A stretch of 64,000 nt of DNA from Desulfitobacterium sp038181555. Lineage in GTDB: Bacteria; Bacillota; Desulfitobacteriia; Desulfitobacteriales; Desulfitobacteriaceae. Location of the stretch: the NCBI RefSeq assembly GCF_038181555.1, contig NZ_JBBWUA010000002.1, positions 248,001 through 312,000 of the forward strand. Direction: 5' to 3'. The notes beneath the pieces are model-generated. The model had not been told where the DNA came from, did not search any database, and was given only the letters and a program-made list of their open reading frames with translations. This document shows positions 51,500 to 60,347 of the stretch, in pieces; positions within the stretch are counted from its first letter, which is position 1, and every line of letters begins with the position of its first letter. The position numbers and the translations under genes were made by a program.

Positions 51500-52291
51500 T
51501 TATATTTGAGCATCTAGTTTTCCCATGGCCGCAATAATTTTCTTTACATAATTCTGGGTTTCATTATAAGGAGGAATCCCATTGTATTTCTCAACTGCTC
51601 CCGGTCCCGCATTATAGCCTGCTAAGGCCAAGGGAATATTGCCATTAAATCGTACTAATAGATCCTTCAAGAAATGCGTTCCACCATCCAGATTCTGTGC
51701 CGGATTAAACGGGTCCGTAACTCCATAGCTCTTAGCTGTATCAGGCATGAGTTGCATTAAGCCCATGGCCCCCGCAGAAGAAACCGCTTGAGGATTAAAA
51801 CTAGATTCTGCTATCACAACTTGGCGAATAAGATTAGGGTCAACTCCATACCGTTGTCCAGCTTCAGCAATAAGCTGCTCAATTTCAGGTTGATCCGCTC
51901 GGTATTGAGAACTTCGCATAGATTGAGAGCTGCCAAGTGCATCAATCCCATTAAAAGGAAGACTATGGGTATATCCTGCGTATGGATTAACTACCGAACT
52001 AGGCAAAGTTTGTCCCATGCCAAGAAAATTCATGGAAGATAGCTGAGAATAATCGGTCATCGGGATCCCAGCCGGGTAACCCGCCTCCATGCCCATACCT
52101 GCCAAAGCTTCCAGAGCCATACCTGCCCCGGAGTCCAATCCTTCTTCTCCAGCTAATGCCGACTGCAGCAATGTAGCAAAAAGCATGGCCTGGGTTCCAT
52201 CGATACCCTTATTACCACCCTTGGCAGAATCCTGCCAAGCATTATTCATGCTTTGGAGTTGGTAGAGAAGCAACATTTCCGCACTATTCAT
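51500..52291 (-). CDS. Lytic transglycosylase (SLT domain)
   Basis: A 263-residue protein with a variable N-terminal half (Gly/Met/Ala-rich) and a C-terminal SLT domain. The catalytic Glu is in VVIAESSFNP, followed by SSAGAMGLMQLMPDTAKSYG, NLDGGTHFLKDLL and LALAGYNAGPGAVEKYNG. It cleaves the MurNAc-GlcNAc bond. No signal peptide is visible, and its place at the end of a flagellar operon suggests that it opens peptidoglycan for the rod, probably exported by the flagellar or another route. Confidence 0.88.
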   Translation of the reverse strand: MNSAEMLLLYQLQSMNNAWQDSAKGGNKGIDGTQAMLFATLLQSALAGEEGLDSGAGMALEALAGMGMEAGYPAGIPMTDYSQLSSMNFLGMGQTLPSSVVNPYAGYTHSLPFNGIDALGSSQSMRSSQYRADQPEIEQLIAEAGQRYGVDPNLIRQVVIAESSFNPQAVSSAGAMGLMQLMPDTAKSYGVTDPFNPAQNLDGGTHFLKDLLVRFNGNIPLALAGYNAGPGAVEKYNGIPPYNETQNYVKKIIAAMGKLDAQI

Positions 52292-52310
52292 CGGTCATCG
52301 CCTCCTGCCC

Positions 52311-52763
52311 TTAAACGAGTTGGGAAACTCCCTGAAGTTCTTCTTGTTCAAGAATTCGATCGGGAATCAAAATCATAATAATTCGATCCGGAAGATTGAC
52401 AATGCCGCCGATAAAAGGAGCAGTGACTAAAGGCGGTGGAGGAGCCATTTCTTCCAAGATGCGCACTTCCTTAACTTGATCAACCGCAAATCCTACGGGA
52501 AAACCATCGACCTCTGTAATCAAGGCGAAGTCATCTACGGATTCAGCGTTATTCACGGCAGCCTTTTTATGGGCGACTCCGAAACGAACATGCAAATCAA
52601 TTAAAGGAATTGCGGAGCCACGCAAATTGATCAACCCTTTGACATACTCGGGTGCCTTCGGTATGGGTCGAATATTCTCTAAGCGAGTTATTTCTCGCAC
52701 GATTTCAATGGGCATTCCATACTCTTCTTGCCCTAATTCAAATATGACCACTTGATTAGCCAT
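52311..52763 (-). CDS. cheW: Chemotaxis coupling protein CheW
   Basis: A 150-residue CheW domain protein linking chemoreceptors to CheA. Family features are VVIFELGQEEYGMPIEIVREITRLENIRPIPKAPEYVKGLINLRGSAIPLIDL and VGFAVDQVKEV. In this block it stands between a FlgG-type gene and the transglycosylase, without cheA nearby. The CheW domain is complete. Confidence 0.92.
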   Translation of the reverse strand: MANQVVIFELGQEEYGMPIEIVREITRLENIRPIPKAPEYVKGLINLRGSAIPLIDLHVRFGVAHKKAAVNNAESVDDFALITEVDGFPVGFAVDQVKEVRILEEMAPPPPLVTAPFIGGIVNLPDRIIMILIPDRILEQEELQGVSQLV

Positions 52764-52786
52764 GAAGCCACTTCCTTATCTGTTTC

Positions 52787-53539
52787 TTAGACAATCCTAC
52801 CGATTTCATTCACTGCCTTATCTAAAGTCGCGTCTTGTGTCTGGATGACCTTCTGGTTAGCCTCATAGGCCCGCATTACAGTAATCATCTTAACCATTTG
52901 GCCCGTCAAATCTACATTGGAACCCTCCAGAAAGCCTTGGCGAATACCTGGCTCGCCTTGCCAAGCTTGAGCCGCTTGATTTGAGGTATAGAGAGATTGG
53001 CCCTCCCGAATAAGCTCTTCATTGGGGATCTGAACCAGCCTCAACTGATCGACCAATTCTCCGCCGTCATAGATGGCTCCATTCGTATCGACAGAGAAGT
53101 CCCGGCTCAAAGGCCCGATAGGCCCCTCTTCACCGAGGACAGGATAGCCGTCCGTCGTTTGCAGCATGCCCTCAGCATTCAATTGAAACTGTCCATTTCG
53201 AGTGTAGCGTTCGCCATTGGGAGTTTGGACAACAAAGAGGGCCTCTGAAGTAAGAGCCAAGTCTGTCGATAATTCCGTACTCTGGAGGGCACCTTGGACA
53301 TTCATACGAGTGACTTGATCCACCACAACACCTGTCCCCATGCCGCCAATTACTGTATCGCCCGGAATCTCATTTTTAGTACTTGTTCTCATCATCAGCA
53401 GTTCCGGAAAAGCCTTATTGCTAGATTCTTCAGCTTTATAGCCGGGTGTTCTTATATTGGCGACATTATCTGCAATGATCTCGCTTTGAGTCTGGGCAGC
53501 AAGCATTCCTGCCGCTCCTGTATATAGTCCTTTGATCAT
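52787..53539 (-). CDS. Flagellar basal-body rod protein of the FlgF/FlgG family
   Basis: A 250-residue rod/hook-family protein. The N-terminal MIKGLYTGAAGMLAAQTQSEIIADNVANIRTPGYK and C-terminal EGSNVDLTGQMVKMITVMRAYEANQKVIQTQD are the paired coiled-coil motifs of axial proteins. The size and SDLALTSEALFVVQ-type core fit FlgF/FlgG (like B. subtilis FlhO/FlhP), and I cannot separate the two. It follows flgB with a 60-base gap. Confidence 0.87.
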   Translation of the reverse strand: MIKGLYTGAAGMLAAQTQSEIIADNVANIRTPGYKAEESSNKAFPELLMMRTSTKNEIPGDTVIGGMGTGVVVDQVTRMNVQGALQSTELSTDLALTSEALFVVQTPNGERYTRNGQFQLNAEGMLQTTDGYPVLGEEGPIGPLSRDFSVDTNGAIYDGGELVDQLRLVQIPNEELIREGQSLYTSNQAAQAWQGEPGIRQGFLEGSNVDLTGQMVKMITVMRAYEANQKVIQTQDATLDKAVNEIGRIV

Positions 53540-53599
53540 AGACGATCACCTTCATATCTTTCTATAATAACTGCACAACTACCCGACCCTAAATCTGCT

Positions 53600-54001
53600 T
53601 TATCTTTGTCCAATTACCGTACGTAAGTTAGATAACTGAGCGGAGATAGCCCGGGTCACAGAGTTGTAGTAAATCCCGTTTTCTGCCACATTGACCATTT
53701 CCCGATCGATGTCCACATTATTGCCATCGTTACGATAGGTCGTGTTTTCATCGGTGACGACCCCGCTGGTATTGAGTTCTGTTTTTTGAAGATGTCGCTC
53801 GGACGTGACTTTTAAGGGAAGCTCACCATCAACCTGGCCGATAGCCTGTCCCAGCAGAGTATTAAAATCCACATCAGACCGCTTAAAATCCGGGGTATCC
53901 ACATTGGCGATATTATCGGCAAGCACCTTTTGCCTTAAGCTGGCGGCGTCCATACTCTTCTCTAAAACATTAAACATCGGTGTATTTAACCAATCCGACA
54001 T
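53600..54001 (-). CDS. flgB: Flagellar proximal rod protein FlgB
   Basis: A 133-residue rod protein. The signature FNVLEKSMDAASLRQKVLADNIANVDTPDFKRSDVDF and the C-terminal NVDIDREMVNVAENGIYYNSVTRAISAQLSNLRTVIG are clear. FlgB is usually followed by flgC and fliE; here neither is present and a FlgF/FlgG gene follows instead. It starts five bases after the FlgG-like gene ends. Confidence 0.93.
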   Translation of the reverse strand: MSDWLNTPMFNVLEKSMDAASLRQKVLADNIANVDTPDFKRSDVDFNTLLGQAIGQVDGELPLKVTSERHLQKTELNTSGVVTDENTTYRNDGNNVDIDREMVNVAENGIYYNSVTRAISAQLSNLRTVIGQR

Positions 54002-54006
54002 CTATC

Positions 54007-54999
54007 TTACCTCCTTAGGGAGTTTGCCATGCTCCACATTTGATCACCATTCGTAATCATGCGGGCATTGATCTGATAAGCCCGTTGCACTTGGATAAGA
54101 TCAGTCATAGAGGAAGCTAAATCCACATTGGATTGTTCCAGGGATTGGGTCCGTAGTTTACCTACATTGCGTTCCTGAACTTGGCTACCCGGTACTCCGA
54201 TCATCTCCTCACCGGTGACCCCTAGGGCCTCCGGTGTCAGATAGAGGTTATCCCCGCCCTTGACTAAGCCCTCAGGATTGGTAAAGGTCGCGAGATTGAT
54301 CTGCCCCAAGGTTTCTAGCTTGCCATCGATGTTTCCTCTAATCGTTCCGTTGCCGTCAATTTGGAGCTCTTCTGTACCTGGGGGAATGACAAGAGCCGCT
54401 GTCAGCAAATCTCCATTCCAATCCATGGGCCGCCCCGCCTCATCAACTTCAACGGGTCCCTCCGGATAATAGGCCTCACCTTCTGTATCATCGATCACGA
54501 CCTGGCCAAAAACCCGTTCCTCTTCATCGATGAAGCCGGTGATCTTGCCTGTTTCATCAACATACACGTCGATAGCCTCAGTGGGTATCCGTAGTTCAAG
54601 GATATAGCCATCCGAATTTACCAGTTTTCCTTGAGCATCGGGCTGAAAATTTCCAACACGCGTGTAGCCGCTGGTGCCATCGGTCGTCCGTACGGGGAAA
54701 AATCCTTCTCCTTCAATCGCCAGATCAAAGGGGTTGTCCGTACTCATAATCGTCCCCTGTTTAAAGTTCGAGCTGATAGACGGTAGGATTACTCCTGCTC
54801 CCACATGGATACGATCGCCAACAGGCTGTTCGTTAAACTGTTGATCGGCAGATCTCATTTCCGAAGCCAAGGCCTCCGCAAACTCCACCCGTTGGGCCTT
54901 ATAGCCAGGAGTATTTACATTGGAAATATTGTTTCCTAGGGTGTCTAAGGCCATCTGTTGGGCTCTGACCCCAGTGGCCGCTGTATTAAGAATTCGCAA
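54007..54999 (-). CDS. FlgG-like rod/hook protein with internal duplication
   Basis: A 330-residue axial protein with N-terminal MRILNTAATGVRAQQMALDTLGNNISNVNTPGYK and C-terminal LEQSNVDLASSMTDLIQVQRAYQINARMITNGDQM. FlgG is usually about 260 residues. The extra length is an acidic insert that repeats a beta segment: LRIPTEAIDVYVDETGKITG (about 136-155) and LVIPPGTEELQIDGNGTIRG (about 203-222). It is probably FlgG or a related distal rod protein; the role of the insert is unknown. Confidence 0.84.
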   Translation of the reverse strand: MRILNTAATGVRAQQMALDTLGNNISNVNTPGYKAQRVEFAEALASEMRSADQQFNEQPVGDRIHVGAGVILPSISSNFKQGTIMSTDNPFDLAIEGEGFFPVRTTDGTSGYTRVGNFQPDAQGKLVNSDGYILELRIPTEAIDVYVDETGKITGFIDEEERVFGQVVIDDTEGEAYYPEGPVEVDEAGRPMDWNGDLLTAALVIPPGTEELQIDGNGTIRGNIDGKLETLGQINLATFTNPEGLVKGGDNLYLTPEALGVTGEEMIGVPGSQVQERNVGKLRTQSLEQSNVDLASSMTDLIQVQRAYQINARMITNGDQMWSMANSLRR

Positions 55000-55048
55000 G
55001 TTACCTGTCTCCTCCCTTTTCGGGAATATACCCAGAGATAAGCCTAAA

Positions 55049-55087
55049 AGGACTTTGACTTTAGGTATAACCTAAAGCCCAAGTCCT
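55049..55087 (-). promoter_or_regulatory. Strong hairpin between flgE and the FlgG-like gene
   Basis: The arms AGGACTT...CTTTAGGT and ACCTAAAG...AAGTCCT form an 18-bp stem with a small internal loop in a 95-base gap. The tail has only TTTTA, so it may be an attenuator, processing site or partial terminator tuning the ratio of hook to rod proteins. Confidence 0.6.
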
Positions 55088-55094
55088 AAGTCCC

Positions 55095-56243
55095 TTATCC
55101 ACGTTTAAGATCAATAAGCTCCTGCAATAAGGAGTCCGATACGGTGATAACCCGGGAATTCGCTTGGAATCCCCGCTGAGTCACGATCATATCCGTAAAC
55201 TCCTGGGAGAGATCCACATTGGACATTTCCACGGTGCTGGGGATGATCGCTCCACGGCCATCTTCTCCTGCGCCGCCAATTGAGGCTGCTCCTGAGTTAT
55301 TGGAAGCAGCGTAAAAGCTATTTCCTAGATTTTGCAAACCCGCTTCATTGGAAAAGTTAGCTACAGCTACTTGCCCGATTATACGAGTCGCAGAAGCATC
55401 ACCATTGCTATAGACTCCTGTGATGGCCCCCTTGGAATCAATGGAAAAGCTTGTCAAGGTTGCTAGAGGGATATCCGTGCCATCAGTATATGTTGCGTCA
55501 TGATCAGTTATGGTAAATGTGTTATATGGAGTGGCGGTTAATGTGGGATCAGCGGTAGGGGGGGATACAGTAATTGTACCACGTGCACTATCTAATATGC
55601 CGCCACCGACGATAGTTGCATTCGCTCCAATTAATGAGGGATTAGAATATACCCAAGAGCCTCCTGACTTAGCCCAAGCATCTCTTGGAATACTTATAGC
55701 CGTCGGCGTAACGAGTGGAGGATTTTCCCCTATATTAAATTTAATCGCCTCAAGTTGTGTCCAGTCGATCTTAGACTCATCAACACCTGTGGTAGCACTG
55801 TCATCTACTGGTCTTTCCATGCCATACATATACCCCATGACCTTTGCCCCTGTCCCAGGCTCGACCAAGGTGCCGTCGTCGTCTTGAGTAAAGGCTCCAG
55901 CACGACTGTATACGGTTTCTCCGTTATTCTGTAAGACAAAGAATCCTTTACCCTGAATCATCATATCCGTGTTTTTTCCTGTGGATTGGGAGCTTCCTTC
56001 AGTCATAATTTGGTCGATAGAACTTAGCATGGAGCCTAAGCCAATTTGAGCAGGATTCGTTCCCCCTTGGTTCGGTGAAGGCGAGCCTGCACCCTTCATG
56101 GTTTGGCTGAGCATGGTCGAGAAGGTGACACGGCTGCGTTTAAAGCCGGTGGTATTGACATTGGCGATGTTATTACCGATAACGTCCATTTTAACCTGAT
56201 GGTTTTTTAACCCGGAAATTGCTGAATACAAAGAGCGTAACAT
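55095..56243 (-). CDS. flgE: Flagellar hook protein FlgE
   Basis: A 382-residue hook protein: N-terminal MLRSLYSAISGLKNHQVKMDVIGNNIANVNTTGFKRSRVTF, C-terminal VEMSNVDLSQEFTDMIVTQRGFQANSRVITVSD. The core carries the FlgE-type GRGAIIPST and a larger variable middle domain rich in Thr and Ala. The hook is the universal joint of the flagellum. It is preceded by flgD, with 73 bases between them. Confidence 0.92.
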   Translation of the reverse strand: MLRSLYSAISGLKNHQVKMDVIGNNIANVNTTGFKRSRVTFSTMLSQTMKGAGSPSPNQGGTNPAQIGLGSMLSSIDQIMTEGSSQSTGKNTDMMIQGKGFFVLQNNGETVYSRAGAFTQDDDGTLVEPGTGAKVMGYMYGMERPVDDSATTGVDESKIDWTQLEAIKFNIGENPPLVTPTAISIPRDAWAKSGGSWVYSNPSLIGANATIVGGGILDSARGTITVSPPTADPTLTATPYNTFTITDHDATYTDGTDIPLATLTSFSIDSKGAITGVYSNGDASATRIIGQVAVANFSNEAGLQNLGNSFYAASNNSGAASIGGAGEDGRGAIIPSTVEMSNVDLSQEFTDMIVTQRGFQANSRVITVSDSLLQELIDLKRG

Positions 56244-56316
56244 TAAGGCGTTCCCCCATTTCTCATTTGCCGTTTCATATCATATCTTATCGAATACGTA
56301 TTAGCTCATAATCACC

Positions 56317-56892
56317 CTATACCTGCATCTCGGTATCTGTTTCACCTGTATCGGGAACCGTAGGATTCGTTGGATCAGTCGCATCTGTAGGGTCCTTAGG
56401 TGGTTCTCCAGAGGGTGGTGTCATTGCTTTCTCAGCTACGGAAATAATCTCATTCATTTCCACGGCACTATAGGTCCCGTCAGCTTTCTTAAGCACTAAT
56501 TGAGGGTTGCCGTCCAGCCATTGGACGGATTCCACAATCCCTTCGACAATGTTCTCAGTATCCACATCCATCCCAGCGACATATTTGCCAATCATGGCTG
56601 CTCCTTGACCGAGAAGTGAATGCTGGAAAAGGGAGGAAAAGGCGCTAGACATACCTTCCATAGAACTTGCCACATTATTCATTTGCTCAAGTGAGCTAAA
56701 CTGTGCCATTTGGGTAATCATATCTTTATTATCCATGGGCGAAAGAGGATCTTGGTTGCTGAGCTCAGTGACCAGCAACTTTAAAAAATCATCCTTACCC
56801 ATGATGTCCTTAGTAGCATCAGAAAGAGCAGTGCTTTTTGATTCTGACGTGGGAGTAGTGGATTTATAATTAGGATCAATAGTGTTCCCCAT
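56317..56892 (-). CDS. flgD: Flagellar hook capping protein FlgD
   Basis: A 191-residue hook scaffold that caps hook assembly. The conserved N-terminal block IMGKDDFLKLLVTELSNQDPLSPMDNKDMITQMAQFSSLEQMNNV is intact. The C-terminal tudor/Ig part is short and ends in a Pro/Thr/Asp-rich repeat-like tail (PTDATDPTNPTVPDTGE). It starts ten bases after fliK, the usual fliK-flgD-flgE order. Confidence 0.93.
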   Translation of the reverse strand: MGNTIDPNYKSTTPTSESKSTALSDATKDIMGKDDFLKLLVTELSNQDPLSPMDNKDMITQMAQFSSLEQMNNVASSMEGMSSAFSSLFQHSLLGQGAAMIGKYVAGMDVDTENIVEGIVESVQWLDGNPQLVLKKADGTYSAVEMNEIISVAEKAMTPPSGEPPKDPTDATDPTNPTVPDTGETDTEMQV

Positions 56893-56902
56893 TCTTTTCC
56901 TC

Positions 56903-58501
56903 CTAGGCTGTTACATTAATTCGACGGATTCCTTGTTCGCCTGCATCGGAATCCATCAGGCTCTCGAGTTCTTCTTTACTCATGTAGCCTAATGCTTCAT
57001 CACCATTCTCCTGGGCTCCCGCTTTGCCTTCCTGCCCTTGGCCGTCTTGGGAATTTCGGTTTTGTTCTCCCAAGCCCATCTCCATCATGCCACATTGAAT
57101 ACCTAACTGAGTCAGGTTATCTTTGAGCTCTGATAGATTGGTTTGCAGTATTTGTCCGGTGCCTGCATCAGTGGCTACCATACGAATATGCATTTGCCCA
57201 TCTTCCCAACGCATAGAGATATTGATATCTCCTAATTCAGCGGGACGCAAATGTATGGTCATTGCGCGGAGTTGAGGCCGAGCCTGATAGGCTTTTTCAA
57301 AAATCTCGTTCGCTACTTGGGTCCATACGGGACTAACACTTTCCGAAACCCTTCCCTGAACCTGAGCCGTCCCTTTGGTTGAGGTTAATCCCACAACATT
57401 TTCCGGGTGAGAATCCTGTAGGGTTGATGGTTCATCTTTGGGAAAGTCGAGGTTATCTTTTTCTTGAAGCTTTATGCCTATTCCCGCAGATGTGTCAGAT
57501 CCACTGTCCTTACCTTGGTCCGCTCCATTATGTGTAGACGGTTGATCCTTTTGGTCTTGCTCGCTTGTCAGTTGGAAATTTCCCGGATTATCCGGTTCCA
57601 TATTGTGAATCCCCGAGTGCTTAGCTGTGCCCACTGGCCCATTTTTCTCCGAAGTCCCAGCTGTATTCTCTCCTAGGCCGCTTGACTTACCCTCAAACGA
57701 TTTTGCGGCAAATGCACTTACCAGTGTCTCTTGTCCAGTGCTTTGCTGTGTGCTCGGTACGACTTGTACTGCCACATCATCTACTACTGGAACAGTCAAC
57801 GTTTGACTCAACACCGGCTGGGACACTACGGCCTTTTCCGCCGTTATTCCCGTACCGGGTGCCTGCCCCTGGCCATCTAACCCGATAAACAGACCACTGT
57901 TAAAACGTTGGGCAGCGATCGCGGATTTTTGCTGGGTTAAGGTATCTAATTGCTCGGAAGGAGATTTTACTTTCACTTCTCCCGACATTTCCGTAAGTAA
58001 ATCAACAATCACATTCTTATATAAATCCAACTCCGACTGTGGGGAATTCTTCCCCTGAAGTTGCCCTGTCATCCCTGACAATCGAGCTACTTCAAATGTT
58101 CCTAGGGGGTTTGAGGAATTGCTTTGACTACGCAAAGTATCCATTTGACTCAAAAGAAGATCTAATTGACCTGAGAAATCTTCTTTACTCATAGGATTCT
58201 GAACCTGTCGAGCCAAAACTTCTTGAAGATTTCCCTCTTCTTGAAGCATAGCCATCATGGCCTGAAGTCCCTCTATCCCCAATAGGGCGTGACGTCCGGA
58301 ATTGGCTTCCTTGCCTGCCGGTGCGTTGCTCTGATTACCAGAGTCTTGCTCTTGTCCACTAAGTTGGTTCACCCAGCCCCCAAAGATTGCAGCAAACATC
58401 ATTGCCGCCGTATCATTGCCTTTGGGAGAGCTGTCTGCAACTAATGATCCATTATCCGTATTATTTATGGATCCCGCGGACAAAGCCTTTATTGCTGTCA
58501 T
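56903..58501 (-). CDS. fliK: Flagellar hook-length control protein FliK
   Basis: A 532-residue FliK with a long low-complexity N-terminal and middle region (Gln/Ser/Gly/Asn-rich, about 1-400). The conserved C-terminal domain (about 410-500) carries ARPQLRAMTIHLRPAELGDINISMRWEDGQ. FliK measures hook length and switches export specificity. ATG 58501 follows GGAGGTG; an in-frame start 27 bases earlier is less likely. Confidence 0.9.
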   Translation of the reverse strand: MTAIKALSAGSINNTDNGSLVADSSPKGNDTAAMMFAAIFGGWVNQLSGQEQDSGNQSNAPAGKEANSGRHALLGIEGLQAMMAMLQEEGNLQEVLARQVQNPMSKEDFSGQLDLLLSQMDTLRSQSNSSNPLGTFEVARLSGMTGQLQGKNSPQSELDLYKNVIVDLLTEMSGEVKVKSPSEQLDTLTQQKSAIAAQRFNSGLFIGLDGQGQAPGTGITAEKAVVSQPVLSQTLTVPVVDDVAVQVVPSTQQSTGQETLVSAFAAKSFEGKSSGLGENTAGTSEKNGPVGTAKHSGIHNMEPDNPGNFQLTSEQDQKDQPSTHNGADQGKDSGSDTSAGIGIKLQEKDNLDFPKDEPSTLQDSHPENVVGLTSTKGTAQVQGRVSESVSPVWTQVANEIFEKAYQARPQLRAMTIHLRPAELGDINISMRWEDGQMHIRMVATDAGTGQILQTNLSELKDNLTQLGIQCGMMEMGLGEQNRNSQDGQGQEGKAGAQENGDEALGYMSKEELESLMDSDAGEQGIRRINVTA

Positions 58502-58652
58502 GGCATCACCTCCGAAACTATAGTCCATCTATAGTATCGTAATATCTATAAAAAAACTTGAGTTTTTTTCATTATTAGACTTTCAAGCTACATCAAGCCG
58601 TATCGCCCAAGTAACCCAATTGAAAACTGGAACCTGTCCCCAATTCACATCC

Positions 58653-59405
58653 CTAAAATAGGTTCTTTTTTTGGCGGCTCAGTCGACCTCTTAGGCGCAG
58701 TATGGCTTGGGAATGGAGTTGGGAGATTCTTGATTCCGAAAGCTTCATAATGACGGCTATTTCTTTAAGAGTTAAATCCTCCTGATAATACAGAGCAACC
58801 ACTAGCTTTTCTTTTTCAGGAAGTTTTTCGACGGCATCAGCCATGATTTTCTTTTGCTCTTTGAGTTCAACTTCTTGATAGGCTTCTTGGGCCTGAGGGT
58901 CTTTGAGCTGTGTTTTAGGAGAACTATGAAACTCTCCATCCTCCCCCGCAGCCATTTCATCTAATGAGGTTAAATTAAGTATCTGGCCTTGATGGATGAC
59001 CGCTTCCAGGTCTCGCAGTTCCATCTGTAAAAATACCGCCACTTCCTCGTTGCGAGCCGGGCGCCCCTGTTGAGCCTCAATTTCAGAGAAAGCCTCTTGA
59101 ACCCGTTTAATTTTCTGCCGGGCGGAGTGTGGAACCCAGTCCATAGTCCTCAAGCCATCGATCATCGCCCCACGGATTCTCAAGGTAGCATAGGTTTCGA
59201 ATTTAACCCCTCGACCGGCGTCAAAGCGTTCCAAGGCATCCATCAAGCCAAATACGCCATAACCGATTAAGTCATCTTCATCAACATGTTGAGGTAAGGA
59301 AATAGCCAACCGACCGGCAATGCGCTTGACTAACGGCAAATAGTTTGCGATTTGTTCTTCTCGCCAAGCTCCACGATTGGCCGCTTCATAAGGATTCGCT
59401 ATCAT
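58653..59405 (-). CDS. fliA: Flagellar sigma factor FliA/SigD (sigma-28)
   Basis: A 250-residue alternative sigma factor. Regions 2 (YLPLVKRIAGRLAISLPQHVDEDDLIGYGVFGLMDALERFD, KFETYATLRIRGAMIDGLRTMDWVPHSARQK), 3 and 4 (DLTLKEIAVIMKLSESRISQLHSQAILRLR) are complete and match sigma-28. It drives late flagellar and autolysin genes. In this cluster fliK-flgD-flgE follow it, unlike the Bacillus order where sigD lies near the end of the operon. Confidence 0.95.
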   Translation of the reverse strand: MIANPYEAANRGAWREEQIANYLPLVKRIAGRLAISLPQHVDEDDLIGYGVFGLMDALERFDAGRGVKFETYATLRIRGAMIDGLRTMDWVPHSARQKIKRVQEAFSEIEAQQGRPARNEEVAVFLQMELRDLEAVIHQGQILNLTSLDEMAAGEDGEFHSSPKTQLKDPQAQEAYQEVELKEQKKIMADAVEKLPEKEKLVVALYYQEDLTLKEIAVIMKLSESRISQLHSQAILRLRGRLSRQKKNLF

Positions 59406-59453
59406 GTTGACCCCCCTCCCTTACAAGTCGGTCCTTCAGTATCGGTGACTCGT

Positions 59454-59861
59454 TTAATCACCCCAACCCATTCTCCTTACGATCTCAGCTTGTTTTTCGA
59501 CACTTGGCATCCCCTCTACTAACTCATGATTCAATTGACCGGCGACAGGAGATAGGGGGGGTAGTGTTATCGAAGCTTGTTCAATCGCAGAATCTCGTTC
59601 TGTCTCTGCATAGCTCAAGTCATCCTCTTGCCCTACCGCAATATCTAAAACTGCACCAAGGTGCTGTAATTCTTGGTCGATAGCGGATTTCTCAAAAACA
59701 GTTATACATACGATGCATATTCCGTAAATCAAGGCAAACCCTACTATCGCGCTGAGAATCACTCTCAGAAAACTCTCACCCACCAAGATACTGACTACTG
59801 CTAATATAACTGAACAGCCAATCGCTAAATACCAAGCCCAAATCCGTAGTTTGTCCATCAT
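59454..59861 (-). CDS. Small membrane protein between cheD and fliA
   Basis: A 135-residue protein with two N-terminal membrane helices (about 8-28 and 33-55) and an acidic soluble tail (about 60-135). I do not recognise a family. In Bacillus the unrelated-looking swrB lies beside sigD and affects flagellar assembly. A similar location hints at a flagellar role here, but no sequence evidence supports it. It starts four bases after cheD ends. Confidence 0.65.
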   Translation of the reverse strand: MMDKLRIWAWYLAIGCSVILAVVSILVGESFLRVILSAIVGFALIYGICIVCITVFEKSAIDQELQHLGAVLDIAVGQEDDLSYAETERDSAIEQASITLPPLSPVAGQLNHELVEGMPSVEKQAEIVRRMGWGD

Positions 59862-59864
59862 TAC

Positions 59865-60347
59865 TTAAATCACCTTTTCGCCGTGGTTAATGGTCCGAAC
59901 CTTCAGATCCCCTGTACCTACATCAAAATGAATGGTTCGACCAAAGTTTCCGCCCACATCTGAAACGAGCAGCGGTATTCCCAGGCGTTTTAACTCTATA
60001 ATCACTTGTTCTGCATTGCGATCGCCAATTTTCAAAACCGGTGGCTTACCCGGAAAAGAAAACATTTGAGCACCGCCGGCGATTTTCGCCCGTAGGCGAG
60101 TTTTGACTGCTCCTAAGCGTAGAACCTCTTCGACGAGCACATCCATCGCTGTATCAGCGTATTTGGCAAGGTTTCCTCCATTGCTCCCCCCCGCTGTAGG
60201 TAGCATTATATGAGCCATTCCACCGACTCTTTGCAACGGATCATGGATGCAGATCCCAATGCATGAGCCAAGACCTGCTGTCATCAAAATATCGGGGGCT
60301 TTTGCCACTTTCAAATCAGCCATCCCTACGCTAATCACATTACTCAT
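59865..60347 (-). CDS. cheD: Chemoreceptor glutamine deamidase CheD
   Basis: A 160-residue enzyme that deamidates glutamines on chemoreceptors and partners with CheC. The catalytic Cys (LGSCIGICIHD), His (GGMAHIMLPTAG) and Thr region follow the family pattern, and KIAGGAQMFSFPG and VGGNFGRTIHFDVGTGDLKVR complete the domain. It overlaps cheC by four bases, so the partner pair is coupled. Confidence 0.95.
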   Translation of the reverse strand: MSNVISVGMADLKVAKAPDILMTAGLGSCIGICIHDPLQRVGGMAHIMLPTAGGSNGGNLAKYADTAMDVLVEEVLRLGAVKTRLRAKIAGGAQMFSFPGKPPVLKIGDRNAEQVIIELKRLGIPLLVSDVGGNFGRTIHFDVGTGDLKVRTINHGEKVI

